DNA of 22,935 nt from an uncultured Comamonadaceae bacterium (lineage in GTDB: Bacteria > Pseudomonadota > Gammaproteobacteria > Burkholderiales > Burkholderiaceae): contig CAMLQP010000012.1 of NCBI GenBank assembly GCA_946482115.1, positions 1 through 22,935 of the forward strand, given 5' to 3'. Both the position numbers and the translations under genes were made by a program. This document shows, piece after piece, positions 1-6,594 of the stretch. The notes below the pieces were generated by a model. The model was not told the DNA's origin. It did no database searches and saw only the letters and a program-made list of their open reading frames with translations. Each line of letters opens with the position of its first letter. Position 1 is the stretch's first letter.

Positions 1-121
1 CAATTACAGCGTTTACAACTGCTTCAACCTGACCGAGGAAGAGATCGTGTTGTTGGTGGCGGTGTACGCCAAGGCGGAGCGCGGGAATATGGCTCCCTCC
101 GAGATCAGAAAGGCGGTGTGA
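1..121 (+). CDS. RelE/ParE-family toxin, C-terminal fragment (partial at window start)
   Basis: The frame is open from base 2 to the TGA at 119-121 and gives 39 residues, so the 5' part lies outside the window. The tail contains the run LLVAVYAKAERGNM followed by a short helix (SEIRKAV). This resembles the last beta strand and helix of RelE/HigB-type mRNA interferases that pair with Xre-type antitoxins. Those toxins cleave mRNA at the ribosome and are neutralised by the partner protein. The next gene starts 1 base after this stop and encodes an HTH protein, the usual toxin-first (higBA-like) order. The active-site residues are not all visible, so activity cannot be judged. The family call rests on the C-terminus plus the neighbour. 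Confidence 0.7.
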   Translation, partial: NYSVYNCFNLTEEEIVLLVAVYAKAERGNMAPSEIRKAV

Positions 122-122
122 C

Positions 123-446
123 GTGGGCATCAGGAAGATCGACATCGAAGCCGTGGCAAGGGCCATCGAGGCCGATGCGGGCGAGGTGCTGCCTGACCTG
201 CGTCAGGCGTTGACGGAAGCCAAGGAGGGCGTGGGACGCGTGAACACGCCTGAACAAATCCTGGTGCGCCAAGCTCGACAAAAGAGCGGACTGACGCAGG
301 CCGATTTTGCCGAGCGCATCGGAACACCCGTGGCGACTTTGCGCGACTGGGAACAAGGCCGGTTCTCGCCGCCGGGGGCGGCATTAAAGTTGTTGCAACT
401 CATCGTGATGCACCCCGAACTGTCCGCGGAATTGGCGGTCGCTTGA
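123..446 (+). CDS. Xre-family HTH antitoxin of a toxin-antitoxin pair
   Basis: The product has 107 residues and starts at GTG 123, with an AAGG about 9 bases upstream inside the toxin gene. The N-terminal half (about 1-45) is the presumed toxin-binding arm. Residues about 48-95 form a helix-turn-helix of the HigA/YiaG type: SGLTQADFAERIG is followed by the recognition helix and the typical WEQGRFSPPGAA. Antitoxins of this class bind the operon promoter and sequester the toxin. The one-base gap to the upstream stop indicates translational coupling. The pairing is inferred from order and family; no operator is visible because the promoter lies outside the window. Confidence 0.82.
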   Translation: MGIRKIDIEAVARAIEADAGEVLPDLRQALTEAKEGVGRVNTPEQILVRQARQKSGLTQADFAERIGTPVATLRDWEQGRFSPPGAALKLLQLIVMHPELSAELAVA

Positions 447-588
447 GTGAGGACAAATCGTTCCGAGTGCTCACCGCCGACTGGTTGACCTCTTCTCCTG
501 TCGACACCACCCGTGGCCGTGATCACTGGCTCACGCTTACGCGTTGGCAGATTGCTTGGTGAATGCGAGTTGGTTAGGCGCCGGATGC

Positions 589-903
589 TCACCCGGGATT
601 GGGCGGAGAGCCAGGTGCGGTTGCAGACACCTGCCGGACACGGGCGCCTGACAAGCTTCGCTTCACCTCGCAGGTCGTCAAGGGGCGAAAGCCCGCAGGA
701 TCGCCAATCCACGCCTGCAGCGCTTCCCTGCGCCATCCCGTTGCCCGACCGCCAAGTGACACCTGAAGTGGAAACTCGCCAGCGGCGATACGCCGGTAGA
801 TGCTGGACCGGCTCAAGGCGGTGATGCGGATGACGTCGGCGAGGCGGTAGAACGCCGGCTCGGGGCTGGAAGAAAAAGCTGTAGTTTCCTGCGCATGTGG
901 CAT
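589..903 (-). CDS. AlpA-family phage/island transcriptional regulator
   Basis: This 104-residue product is a small MerR-like winged HTH protein. Residues about 17-65 read as the AlpA fold: YRLADVIRITALSRSSIYRR, then a GEFPLQVSLGGRATGW turn and an EALQAWI helix. AlpA proteins act as excisionase-like or prophage regulators in integrated elements. I chose ATG 903 because an AAGGTG lies 7 bases upstream. The upstream ATGs at 924 and 972 lack a well-placed site. The last 25 or so residues (after WIGDPAG) look unstructured. No integrase is visible nearby, so the gene is an orphan here. The region 447-588 between it and the antitoxin shows no convincing gene. Confidence 0.75.
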   Translation of the reverse strand: MPHAQETTAFSSSPEPAFYRLADVIRITALSRSSIYRRIAAGEFPLQVSLGGRATGWRREALQAWIGDPAGFRPLTTCEVKRSLSGARVRQVSATAPGSPPNPG

Positions 904-1062
904 GGGCTGCACCTTCTTGAACATTCCTGACAGCCACGAGGTTGCTACATCCCGCCGAGATGCGAAACCCACTACGGCGAAATCACGCGCAGTGGGTCGT
1001 ACCGTCGGGGGAATGGCGCACGGCGCACGCCGGACAGCGAGTCCTTGAAGGATTGTTTCCCT

Positions 1063-2550
1063 CTACTCGGAGTGCTTGACGCCTCTTGCTGCCAACCAAC
1101 TCTTCATCTCCTCGATCTCATGCTGCTGGGCGGCGATGATTTCGCGTGCCAACTTCCTGTTCGCAGGATCCTTGCCGTACTGGAGTTGAATTTGCGCCAT
1201 GTCGATGGCACCCTGATGGTGCGGGATCATTCCCAGTACGAATGCCACGTCCGGATCGGGGTGCTGAATGCCCACCTGCATCGGCCCGTGCATCTTTGCC
1301 ATGCTGGCTTCATAGGCGCCGCGCGCTGAGCCACCTGATGCGCTTGCAGGCGGCGCTGCATGCCCAAGCCCATGAGCGCCCGCAGGGGCGGGTGGCGCGG
1401 TCGCTTTGCCGATGGCCTGCGGCCCATGCGGGTGTTCGGCACTGTACGTGTGGGTCGCCATCTCTGCGGTGGTCGGGTTTGCTTCACCGTTCGGGCCGTA
1501 CAACGCGAGATGCAGGCCCCAGTAGCCGCTCGCAAAAACCACCAGAGCAGCGCTGAGAGCGGCCGGAATGGTCCAGGCCGAGCGCCGGATGGCGAAGCGC
1601 ACCTGGGGCGTCGGGTCAGCGGCAATGGCCACGATGATCGCCATGATCAAGGCGTGTCCGACCAGGTCGATGCGCCCGAACGGATACACGGCCGCGTTGA
1701 AGATCACGAAGAGCGTGATCGCCGACAGGCGCCGCACCAGTGCCGTCCATAGCAGGCCGAAACCCATCGTGAACTCGGCCACGCCCGCCATCGGGATGAA
1801 CACGTCGCGCGGCATGCCGAATGTGAGGAACGGTTTTTCTTCAACGAGGGGGTAGAACCAGTCCGGATAGGCGAACTTCTCAAGGCTCGACCACATCAGC
1901 GCGATGGCCACGCCCCAGCGCAGCACTTCAAACCGGTACTTTCGCCATTCAGGCTTGTTCGACGATTCAAGCACCAGGTAACCCGCAACCGACACCCCGA
2001 GCGCCAGGTAGTCCAGCAGGTGGAACAGGTCGTACTCGGTGAGCGCCAGCACCCACAGCAGAATGATGCCGGCGGCCGCCAGCGGCATCGTCCGGCGCGA
2101 GAAGACGAAGGCGGCGATCAGCAATTGCATCCACGACACCCATTCGTTCGGCGTCTTCAAGTCTGGCGTCAGATAGACCCCGCCGACCGCGAAGATCGCG
2201 ACGAAGAAGGCCGCGATGACCACCCGAACGAAATCGTCCAGGCGCAGCCACAGTGGGTTCATCACCTTGTCCATGCCGGCGAGGATGCTTTGTCCGATGG
2301 ACATCTTCTCGATGGCCCGGGTGGCCAGAAAGAACACCAGCACCAGTGCGATGCCAATCCAGAACCACTGGTTCGTGAGCGTCGCGCTCAAGGGTTGCGG
2401 TGGCGCGCCCACAATATAGGGCGCAAACCATTTCACATGGGCCTCAGCGGCCAAGGCCGTCGCAGCGCATCCCAAGGCGGCGATTCGCAGCAACGGTCGC
2501 AGCCGCCCGGGACTCGTGCCTTCAATTCGCTTGCTTGCATTCTTCTTCAT
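1063..2550 (-). CDS. DoxX-like polytopic membrane protein fused to a C-terminal DUF305 domain
   Basis: The product has 495 residues. Residues about 1-350 contain a signal-like first segment and many hydrophobic helices with a DoxX-like character (EVLRWGVAIALMWSSLEKF; AGVAEFTMGFGLLW; FGRIDLVGHALIM). Residues about 355-405 form a His/Ala/Pro-rich linker (HTYSAEHPHG, AHGLGHA). Residues about 408-490 are a complete DUF305 domain with the hallmark GMIPHHQGAIDMA (His444-His445), Q-x-E and WLAARG. DUF305 proteins such as CopM bind copper or silver in the periplasm. I infer a copper-related or redox role at the inner membrane, possibly serving NirK and azurin nearby. ATG 2550 was chosen over GTG 2556 because AGGAAG sits 5 bases before it. 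It lies 48 bases after the cupin gene and is probably co-transcribed with it. Confidence 0.8.
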   Translation of the reverse strand: MKKNASKRIEGTSPGRLRPLLRIAALGCAATALAAEAHVKWFAPYIVGAPPQPLSATLTNQWFWIGIALVLVFFLATRAIEKMSIGQSILAGMDKVMNPLWLRLDDFVRVVIAAFFVAIFAVGGVYLTPDLKTPNEWVSWMQLLIAAFVFSRRTMPLAAAGIILLWVLALTEYDLFHLLDYLALGVSVAGYLVLESSNKPEWRKYRFEVLRWGVAIALMWSSLEKFAYPDWFYPLVEEKPFLTFGMPRDVFIPMAGVAEFTMGFGLLWTALVRRLSAITLFVIFNAAVYPFGRIDLVGHALIMAIIVAIAADPTPQVRFAIRRSAWTIPAALSAALVVFASGYWGLHLALYGPNGEANPTTAEMATHTYSAEHPHGPQAIGKATAPPAPAGAHGLGHAAPPASASGGSARGAYEASMAKMHGPMQVGIQHPDPDVAFVLGMIPHHQGAIDMAQIQLQYGKDPANRKLAREIIAAQQHEIEEMKSWLAARGVKHSE

Positions 2551-2598
2551 ATTCACTTCCTTCCGGATCGTTTATTCGAATGGCCCGTGCGGACCCCA

Positions 2599-2925
2599 TC
2601 AGGGATGAAGCACCGTCACCAACAGCAGGGTGTCGAGGTGCGCCTGCACGCGGTGGGGCTCTGCGGCGGGCAGCATCACCAAGGTGCCTGAAGCCAGTCG
2701 GCACGTGCGCGAGGGCGTCACGACATCCGCCTCCCCCGAAAGGCACTGAATCGTGATCTCGCCAGGCACGTGGTGTTCCGGCAGTGCATGCCCTGCTGCC
2801 AGCACGACCCGCATCAGTTGCAGATGCGGGGTCTTGAGCAAGCTGCTGCTGACCGCCGTACCACGCGTCTCGTCGGTGGCGTGCAAGTCGATGACCTCCA
2901 GGGGCTGAGCGTGTTTGAGTGCCAT
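2599..2925 (-). CDS. Small cupin-domain protein
   Basis: The product has 108 residues and is a single cupin barrel. Motif 1 is visible as GHALPEHHVPGEITIQCLSG, with two adjacent His and one Glu as likely metal ligands. Motif 2 is LPAAEPHRVQA with a His. The catalysed reaction or ligand is unknown. ATG 2925 is preferred because upstream ATGs at 2985 and 2988 fall inside the palindromic operator and lack a ribosome site; the site before 2925 is itself weak. The gene diverges from the truncated-haemoglobin/nnrS/nsrR operon and shares its regulatory region, so it is likely NO- or oxygen-regulated. It leads the DoxX-DUF305 gene. Confidence 0.75.
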   Translation of the reverse strand: MALKHAQPLEVIDLHATDETRGTAVSSSLLKTPHLQLMRVVLAAGHALPEHHVPGEITIQCLSGEADVVTPSRTCRLASGTLVMLPAAEPHRVQAHLDTLLLVTVLHP

Positions 2926-2937
2926 GGCGCTTTGCGT

Positions 2938-2951
2938 TTGATATAGATCAG
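2938..2951. promoter_or_regulatory. FNR/Anr/Dnr-type box
   Basis: TTGAT-ATAG-ATCAG matches 9 of 10 fixed positions of TTGAT-N4-ATCAA. It lies between the divergent cupin and haemoglobin genes. Its centre (2944.5) is 60 bases upstream of a start near 3005 that the TATATT at 2993-2998 would give, close to the classical -61.5 activator position. No FNR/Dnr gene lies in the window. A chance match is possible but position and context favour function. Confidence 0.55.
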
Positions 2952-2988
2952 AGAGGGGCGCGGTGAGGTGGCCGCTTGAAGGCATCAT

Positions 2989-3011
2989 AAGATATATTGC
3001 AATTAAATCTT
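2989..3011. promoter_or_regulatory. NsrR-type operator (23-bp palindrome)
   Basis: Half-sites AAGATATATTG and AATTAAATCTT flank one central base, the 11-1-11 architecture of the NsrR consensus, and match it at 16 of 22 positions. The inverted repeat extends to CATAAGAT (2986-2993) and ATCTTATG (3007-3014), so its edge includes the ATG at 3012. A possible -10 (TATATT, 2993-2998) lies inside it, fitting repression by promoter occlusion. An NsrR-like gene is third in the operon it precedes, which supports autoregulation. The regulator-site pairing is inferred. Confidence 0.68.
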
Positions 3012-3446
3012 ATGAGCGATACGACGTCCCAAACCGCGCAGGACCGGATGCCCGGCAGCGAACTTTGCACCGAGGCCGAGGTCGCTGCCCTCGTGCACAC
3101 GTTCTATGCGCGGGTCCGCCAGGACGGGGTGCTGGGCCCGATCTTCGACGCACACATCGGCGACTGGGACCACCACCTGGCCAAATTGGTGGACTTCTGG
3201 TCAGCCATCCTCAGGCGCACCGGCCGGTTCGCGGGCGCACCCATGCCCAAGCATGCGGTGTTGCCCGGCCTTTCAGCAGAGCTGTTCCAGCGCTGGCTGA
3301 AGCTCTTCAGGGAGAACGCGGCCGCCCAGGCCAATCGGGCGATGGCCGGGCAGGCTTGCGCCATGGCCGAGCGCATCGCGCAAAGCCTGTGGATGGGCTA
3401 CCAGATCAGCCGCGATCCGGACGCCGTGCCCACGGCGCTGGCTTGA
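3012..3446 (+). CDS. Group III truncated haemoglobin
   Basis: The product has 144 residues from ATG 3012. Helix B carries Tyr32 (HTFYARV). The E helix region has DWDHHLAKLVDFWS. The proximal His is His81 in MPKHAVLPGL, followed by LFQRWLKLF. These are the marks of the trHbP (group III) family, small cytosolic haem proteins associated with NO and low-oxygen metabolism. The start is uncertain: ATG 3012 abuts the NsrR-like operator and has no ribosome site, whereas ATG 3048 has AGGA four bases upstream and would give 132 residues, still family-sized. It is the first gene of the NsrR arm and lies 11 bases before nnrS. Confidence 0.88.
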   Translation: MSDTTSQTAQDRMPGSELCTEAEVAALVHTFYARVRQDGVLGPIFDAHIGDWDHHLAKLVDFWSAILRRTGRFAGAPMPKHAVLPGLSAELFQRWLKLFRENAAAQANRAMAGQACAMAERIAQSLWMGYQISRDPDAVPTALA

Positions 3447-3457
3447 GACTGCGTGCC

Positions 3458-4699
3458 ATGACTGAGCTGCTGCAGATCCAGGAGCCGGGGAGGGTGAAAC
3501 TCCCAGCGCCGCAATGGGCGGCATTTCTGGAACTATGCTTCCGGCCGTTGTACTTGGCCGGCTGCTTCTGGGCGGCCGTGTCGGTGGCGCTGTGGGTGTT
3601 CGCCCCCGTCATGCTGCGCGGGCAGTTGGCCGGTGTCATCTGGCATGCGCACGAGATGCTCTGGGGCTTCATCGCCACCATCGCGGTGGGCTTCCTGCTC
3701 ACCGCAGGGGCGAACTGGACCGGCATCAATCCTCTCAAAGGAAAGGCGCTGGGCGTGCTCAGCGTACTGTGGGTGACGGCCCGTGCCGCCTATCTCATAC
3801 CCGGTACTACCTCCTTCTGGGTGGCCGTGGCGAGCGAACTGGTGTTCTTCATGGGCGCCGCCATCGCGTTGGGCCGTGCCATCTACGGTACGCGCAGCCA
3901 GCGCAACTACGGTGTGCCGCTGCTGGTCCTCGCCTTGGGCGTTGCCGATGCCTTGTTCCTGCTCGCCGCCTGGCAGGGCGACTACGTGCGGCTCATGCAG
4001 CACTTCAACACAGGCCTGCTGTGCATGGGAGTGATCGCGCTGCTGGTGGCCAGGCGGGTGATCCCATTCTTTGCCATGCGTGCGGTGCCGGGTTTGAGCA
4101 TTCCGATGCACACGCACAGCGGCCATTGGCAACTGGCGGCGAGCGGCCTGGCCATCGGCAGCGGGCTGCTCGGCTGGTCGGAGGCGACAGCCCTTTTCCT
4201 GACCGTCGCGGGAGTCATCGCCGTGGTCCAGGTATTGGCCTGGAAACCCGGTGCCGTATGGCGCGTGCCGCTGCTGTGGATTCTCTATGTCGGTTACGCC
4301 GCGCTTGGCGCGGGGTTGCTGGTGGCGGCTGCGCACGCCGCAGGCGCCGTGCTGCGCGCTGCCTGGCCGGCGCACGTGATCGGCGTGGCGGGGTTTTCCG
4401 TGCTGATCATCGGCATGGTGACGCGCACGGCGCTGGGACACCTGGGGCGGCCGCTGCGCACGGACCGCCTGATCGTGTGCTGCTATGGGCTGGTGATCGC
4501 GGCGGCGGCGCTGCGCCTGCTGGCGCTGCTGCCCACCGGCCTTGCTCTGGCCGCACTGCACGCCTCCGCCAGCGCCTGGGTGCTGGCCTTCGCACTGTAC
4601 CTGTGGCGGTTCTTTCCGATGTTGATTCGCCCGCGCATCGATGCGGCGCCGGTGCTCAGACCCGACAAGATCGCGGTTCGCTCGAACCCACCCCAATGA
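3458..4699 (+). CDS. nnrS: NnrS-family haem/copper membrane protein
   Basis: The product has 413 residues and is almost wholly hydrophobic, with about 12 predicted membrane helices. The NnrS signature WHAHEMLWGF lies at about 62-71. Later family motifs include FNTGLLCMGVIALLVARRVIPFF, PMHTHSGHW and MVTRTALGHLGRPL. NnrS proteins protect cells from NO and were first linked to nitrite and NO reductase expression; they contain haem and copper. The gene follows the haemoglobin by 11 bases and precedes nsrR by 13 bases, so one transcript is likely. A longer open frame runs upstream through the haemoglobin gene in another frame. The start here follows the haemoglobin stop and gives the usual family length. 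Confidence 0.93.
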   Translation: MTELLQIQEPGRVKLPAPQWAAFLELCFRPLYLAGCFWAAVSVALWVFAPVMLRGQLAGVIWHAHEMLWGFIATIAVGFLLTAGANWTGINPLKGKALGVLSVLWVTARAAYLIPGTTSFWVAVASELVFFMGAAIALGRAIYGTRSQRNYGVPLLVLALGVADALFLLAAWQGDYVRLMQHFNTGLLCMGVIALLVARRVIPFFAMRAVPGLSIPMHTHSGHWQLAASGLAIGSGLLGWSEATALFLTVAGVIAVVQVLAWKPGAVWRVPLLWILYVGYAALGAGLLVAAAHAAGAVLRAAWPAHVIGVAGFSVLIIGMVTRTALGHLGRPLRTDRLIVCCYGLVIAAAALRLLALLPTGLALAALHASASAWVLAFALYLWRFFPMLIRPRIDAAPVLRPDKIAVRSNPPQ

Positions 4700-4712
4700 A
4701 CAAGGCATCGCC

Positions 4713-5180
4713 ATGCGCCTGACCACGATGACCGACTACGCGCTGCGCCTGCTGATGTACGTGGCGCAGCAGCCTGATCGCCTGTGCACCATCTCCGAGG
4801 TGGCGCAAGCCTACGCCATATCGGAAGCACACCTGATGAAGGTGACGCACCAGCTCGGTCTGCAGGGCTGGATCGAGACCGTGCGTGGCAAGGGTGGTGG
4901 CATGCGCCTGGCCCATGCGCCGCGCGATATCAACCTGGGCGCCGTGGTGCGCGGCATCGAGCCCGACTTCGCCCTGGTCGAGTGCTTCTCCACTGACAAT
5001 CAGTGCGTGCTGACCGGCCAGTGCCGGCTCGCTGGCGTGCTCGGAGGTGCGCTGCAGGAGTTCATGGCGCACCTGGATGGGTTCTCGCTGGCCGACTTGC
5101 TGCCCGGCACCGACCTGCTGATCAACCTGCTGCCCAAAGCGGGCCAGCGGATGAAGCCACAGCGCCGGCAGGTGGCATGA
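4713..5180 (+). CDS. nsrR: Rrf2-family NO-sensing repressor NsrR
   Basis: The product has 155 residues. The N-terminal winged HTH (MRLTTMTDYALRLLMYVA, then ISEVAQAYAISEAHLMKV and VRGKGGGMRLA) is typical of NsrR rather than IscR. Asp8 and Cys91, Cys98 and Cys104 are present in the positions that hold the iron-sulphur cluster in NsrR; the spacing is C-x6-C-x5-C, one or two residues longer than in the E. coli protein. Reaction of the cluster with NO releases the repressor from DNA. The gene lies inside the operon headed by the palindrome at 2989-3011, suggesting autoregulation. ATG 4713 is preceded by AAGGCA. Confidence 0.92.
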   Translation: MRLTTMTDYALRLLMYVAQQPDRLCTISEVAQAYAISEAHLMKVTHQLGLQGWIETVRGKGGGMRLAHAPRDINLGAVVRGIEPDFALVECFSTDNQCVLTGQCRLAGVLGGALQEFMAHLDGFSLADLLPGTDLLINLLPKAGQRMKPQRRQVA

Positions 5181-5190
5181 GGAATTGCCC

Positions 5191-5631
5191 ATGAGCTACG
5201 GCGTTCTGCTGGTGCTACACCTGCTCGCTGCCATCGCCTTTGTGGGCACGGTGTTCTTCGAGGTGGTGATGTTGGAGGGTGTGCGCAAGCACTTGCCCCA
5301 GGAGACGATGCGCGCGGTCGAGCGCGCCATCGGCGACCGCGCCACCGCCGTGATGCCCTGCGTGCTGCTGACACTGTATGCGGCTGGCCTCGGCCTGGCC
5401 TGGCAACACCGCGCAGCGCTGACGCAGCCGCTGGCCAGCAGCTTCGGGCTGCTGCTCACGCTCAAGATCGCGTTGGCCCTGAGCGTGTTCGGGCATTTCG
5501 CCACGGCCATGGTCTGGCGCCGCCGGGGCGTGCTGGGAGATCAGCGTTCACGCCGGCTGCACCTGAGTGTCTTCTGCCATGTGCTGGCCATCGTGCTGCT
5601 GGCCAAGGCCATGTTCTACCTGCAGTGGTGA
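5191..5631 (+). CDS. CopD-like integral membrane protein
   Basis: The product has 146 residues with four hydrophobic helices. The first carries LLVLHLLAAIAFVGTVFF, the third LKIALALSVFGHFATAMVW, and the last HLSVFCHVLAIVLLAKAM. The spaced membrane His residues resemble the CopD copper-resistance fold or a haem-binding four-helix membrane protein. ATG 5191 is preceded by GAGGAA six bases away; the in-frame TTG at 5185 is too close to that site. It sits 10 bases after nsrR and 14 before the SirB-like gene. I infer a role in copper or haem handling for the NO pathway, but the function is not known. Confidence 0.7.
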   Translation: MSYGVLLVLHLLAAIAFVGTVFFEVVMLEGVRKHLPQETMRAVERAIGDRATAVMPCVLLTLYAAGLGLAWQHRAALTQPLASSFGLLLTLKIALALSVFGHFATAMVWRRRGVLGDQRSRRLHLSVFCHVLAIVLLAKAMFYLQW

Positions 5632-5645
5632 GGAGGAATAGGGGG

Positions 5646-6053
5646 ATGGCACTGGCCGATCACTATCTCCTGATCAAGGCCGCGCACGTCGGGCTCGCGA
5701 TGCTCAGCGGAGGCCTCTTTGCCGGCCGGGGCGTGGGCGTGCTGTTGGGCGCTGAGATGCCCATGTTGACTCCCGTCCGTCGGCTGAGCCAGGTGATCGA
5801 TACCGCCTTGCTCGCGGCCGCTTTGCTGCTGCTGGCGACCTTGCAGCTCAACCCCTTCGCCACACCGTGGCTGCTGACCAAGCTCATGCTGCTGGTGGCC
5901 TACATCGTGTTGGGCACGATGGCGCTGCGGCGAGCGCGGACCCTGAGGGGCAAGGCACTGGCGTTTGCCGCAGCCCTCACGTGCTTCCTGATGATGTTCG
6001 CCATCGCCAGGACCCACGACCCGCTGGGATTCCTGCGGCTCGTGGGCCTGTGA
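5646..6053 (+). CDS. SirB-family membrane protein
   Basis: The product has 135 residues and four membrane helices. It contains SirB features: LIKAAHVGLAMLSGGLFAGRG, LSQVIDTALLAAALLLL, PWLLTKLMLLVAYIVLGTMALRRAR and a C-terminal IARTHDPLGF. The biochemical role of SirB-type proteins is unclear; the name comes from an invasion-gene regulator locus. ATG 5646 has AGGAGG nine bases upstream. It is the last gene of the NsrR arm and ends 9 bases before the convergent azurin gene. Confidence 0.8.
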   Translation: MALADHYLLIKAAHVGLAMLSGGLFAGRGVGVLLGAEMPMLTPVRRLSQVIDTALLAAALLLLATLQLNPFATPWLLTKLMLLVAYIVLGTMALRRARTLRGKALAFAAALTCFLMMFAIARTHDPLGFLRLVGL

Positions 6054-6062
6054 TGAACGTGA

Positions 6063-6527
6063 TTACTTCGACAGCGTGAGCGTGCCCTTCATGATGGACG
6101 CGTGGCCCGGGAAAGAGCAGAACCAGGCATAGCTATCTCCAGCCTTGAGCTTGGAGACGTCGAAGCTGACCGAGTCGGTTTCACCGCCGCCGATGACCTT
6201 GGTGTGCGCGATGACCCGTGCATCCCCGGGCTTCACATAGGCCTTGTCCAGCCCGGCGGGAATGCCGTCGGCCGCCACGCCCTGTGCATCGGACGCCTTG
6301 CTCAATACCCAGTTGTGGCCCATGGCGACCTTGGGAAGCTTGCCCACGTGCTTGAGCTTGACGTTGAACTGCTTGCAACTCGCTGGCACCGCGATGCTGC
6401 TCTTGTTGAACTGCATGGCGTCGTTGCTTTCGATTTCCACATCGCACGTGGCGGCCAGCACGGGGCCGGCCGCCAGTGTGGTCAGCATTGCGGCCATTAA
6501 TGCTCCTACGGTGTATCTCATCTTCAT
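6063..6527 (-). CDS. azu: Azurin
   Basis: The product has 154 residues. A signal peptide ([13 protein letters not shown]) is probably cleaved near residue 26. The mature part starts [10 protein letters not shown], as in azurins. Type-1 copper ligands are His71 (VAMGHNWVL), Cys137, His142 and Met146 ([12 protein letters not shown]). Cys28 and Cys51 correspond to the conserved disulphide. Azurin is a periplasmic one-electron carrier and a usual donor to copper nitrite reductase, which is encoded upstream on the same strand. It lies 67 bases after norB with a strong hairpin between them, so it may be partly read through and partly transcribed on its own. Confidence 0.96.
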   Translation of the reverse strand: MKMRYTVGALMAAMLTTLAAGPVLAATCDVEIESNDAMQFNKSSIAVPASCKQFNVKLKHVGKLPKVAMGHNWVLSKASDAQGVAADGIPAGLDKAYVKPGDARVIAHTKVIGGGETDSVSFDVSKLKAGDSYAWFCSFPGHASIMKGTLTLSK

Positions 6528-6558
6528 TGTTCTCTTTCAGTTGAATTGAACTCTTTTG

Positions 6559-6590
6559 CCGGGCTGCGGCACAGATCGACCGCAGCCCGG
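6559..6590 (-). terminator. Strong 11-bp hairpin between norB and azurin (no U-tract)
   Basis: CCGGGCTGCGG (6559-6569) and CCGCAGCCCGG (6580-6590) form a perfect 11-bp stem with a 10-base loop, starting 4 bases after the norB stop. No T-run follows on the - strand (the next bases are CAAAAG), so it is not a classical intrinsic terminator. It may be an attenuating or mRNA-stabilising 3' structure. Confidence 0.5.
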
Positions 6591-6594
6591 ACCC

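Noticed and set aside
447..588. Possible gene remnant between antitoxin and AlpA gene
   Set aside because: No frame gives a recognisable domain or start signal. I see nothing I can support there.
967..997. Inverted repeat ACCCACT/AGTGGGT upstream of the AlpA gene
   Set aside because: It is a 7-bp repeat with a 17-base spacer and no supporting -10/-35 or repeat copies. It could be chance.
2963..3457. An upstream extension of the nnrS frame through the haemoglobin gene, suggesting a fusion
   Set aside because: The haemoglobin is fully encoded in another frame with its own stop at 3444-3446. The extension is Arg/Gly-rich shadow sequence and nnrS has a family-like start at 3458.
6528..6594. Possible sigma-54 or NorR site before azurin
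   Set aside because: No GG-N10-GC with supporting bases and no GGT-N7-ACC was found; only the hairpin and a weak ribosome site are present.
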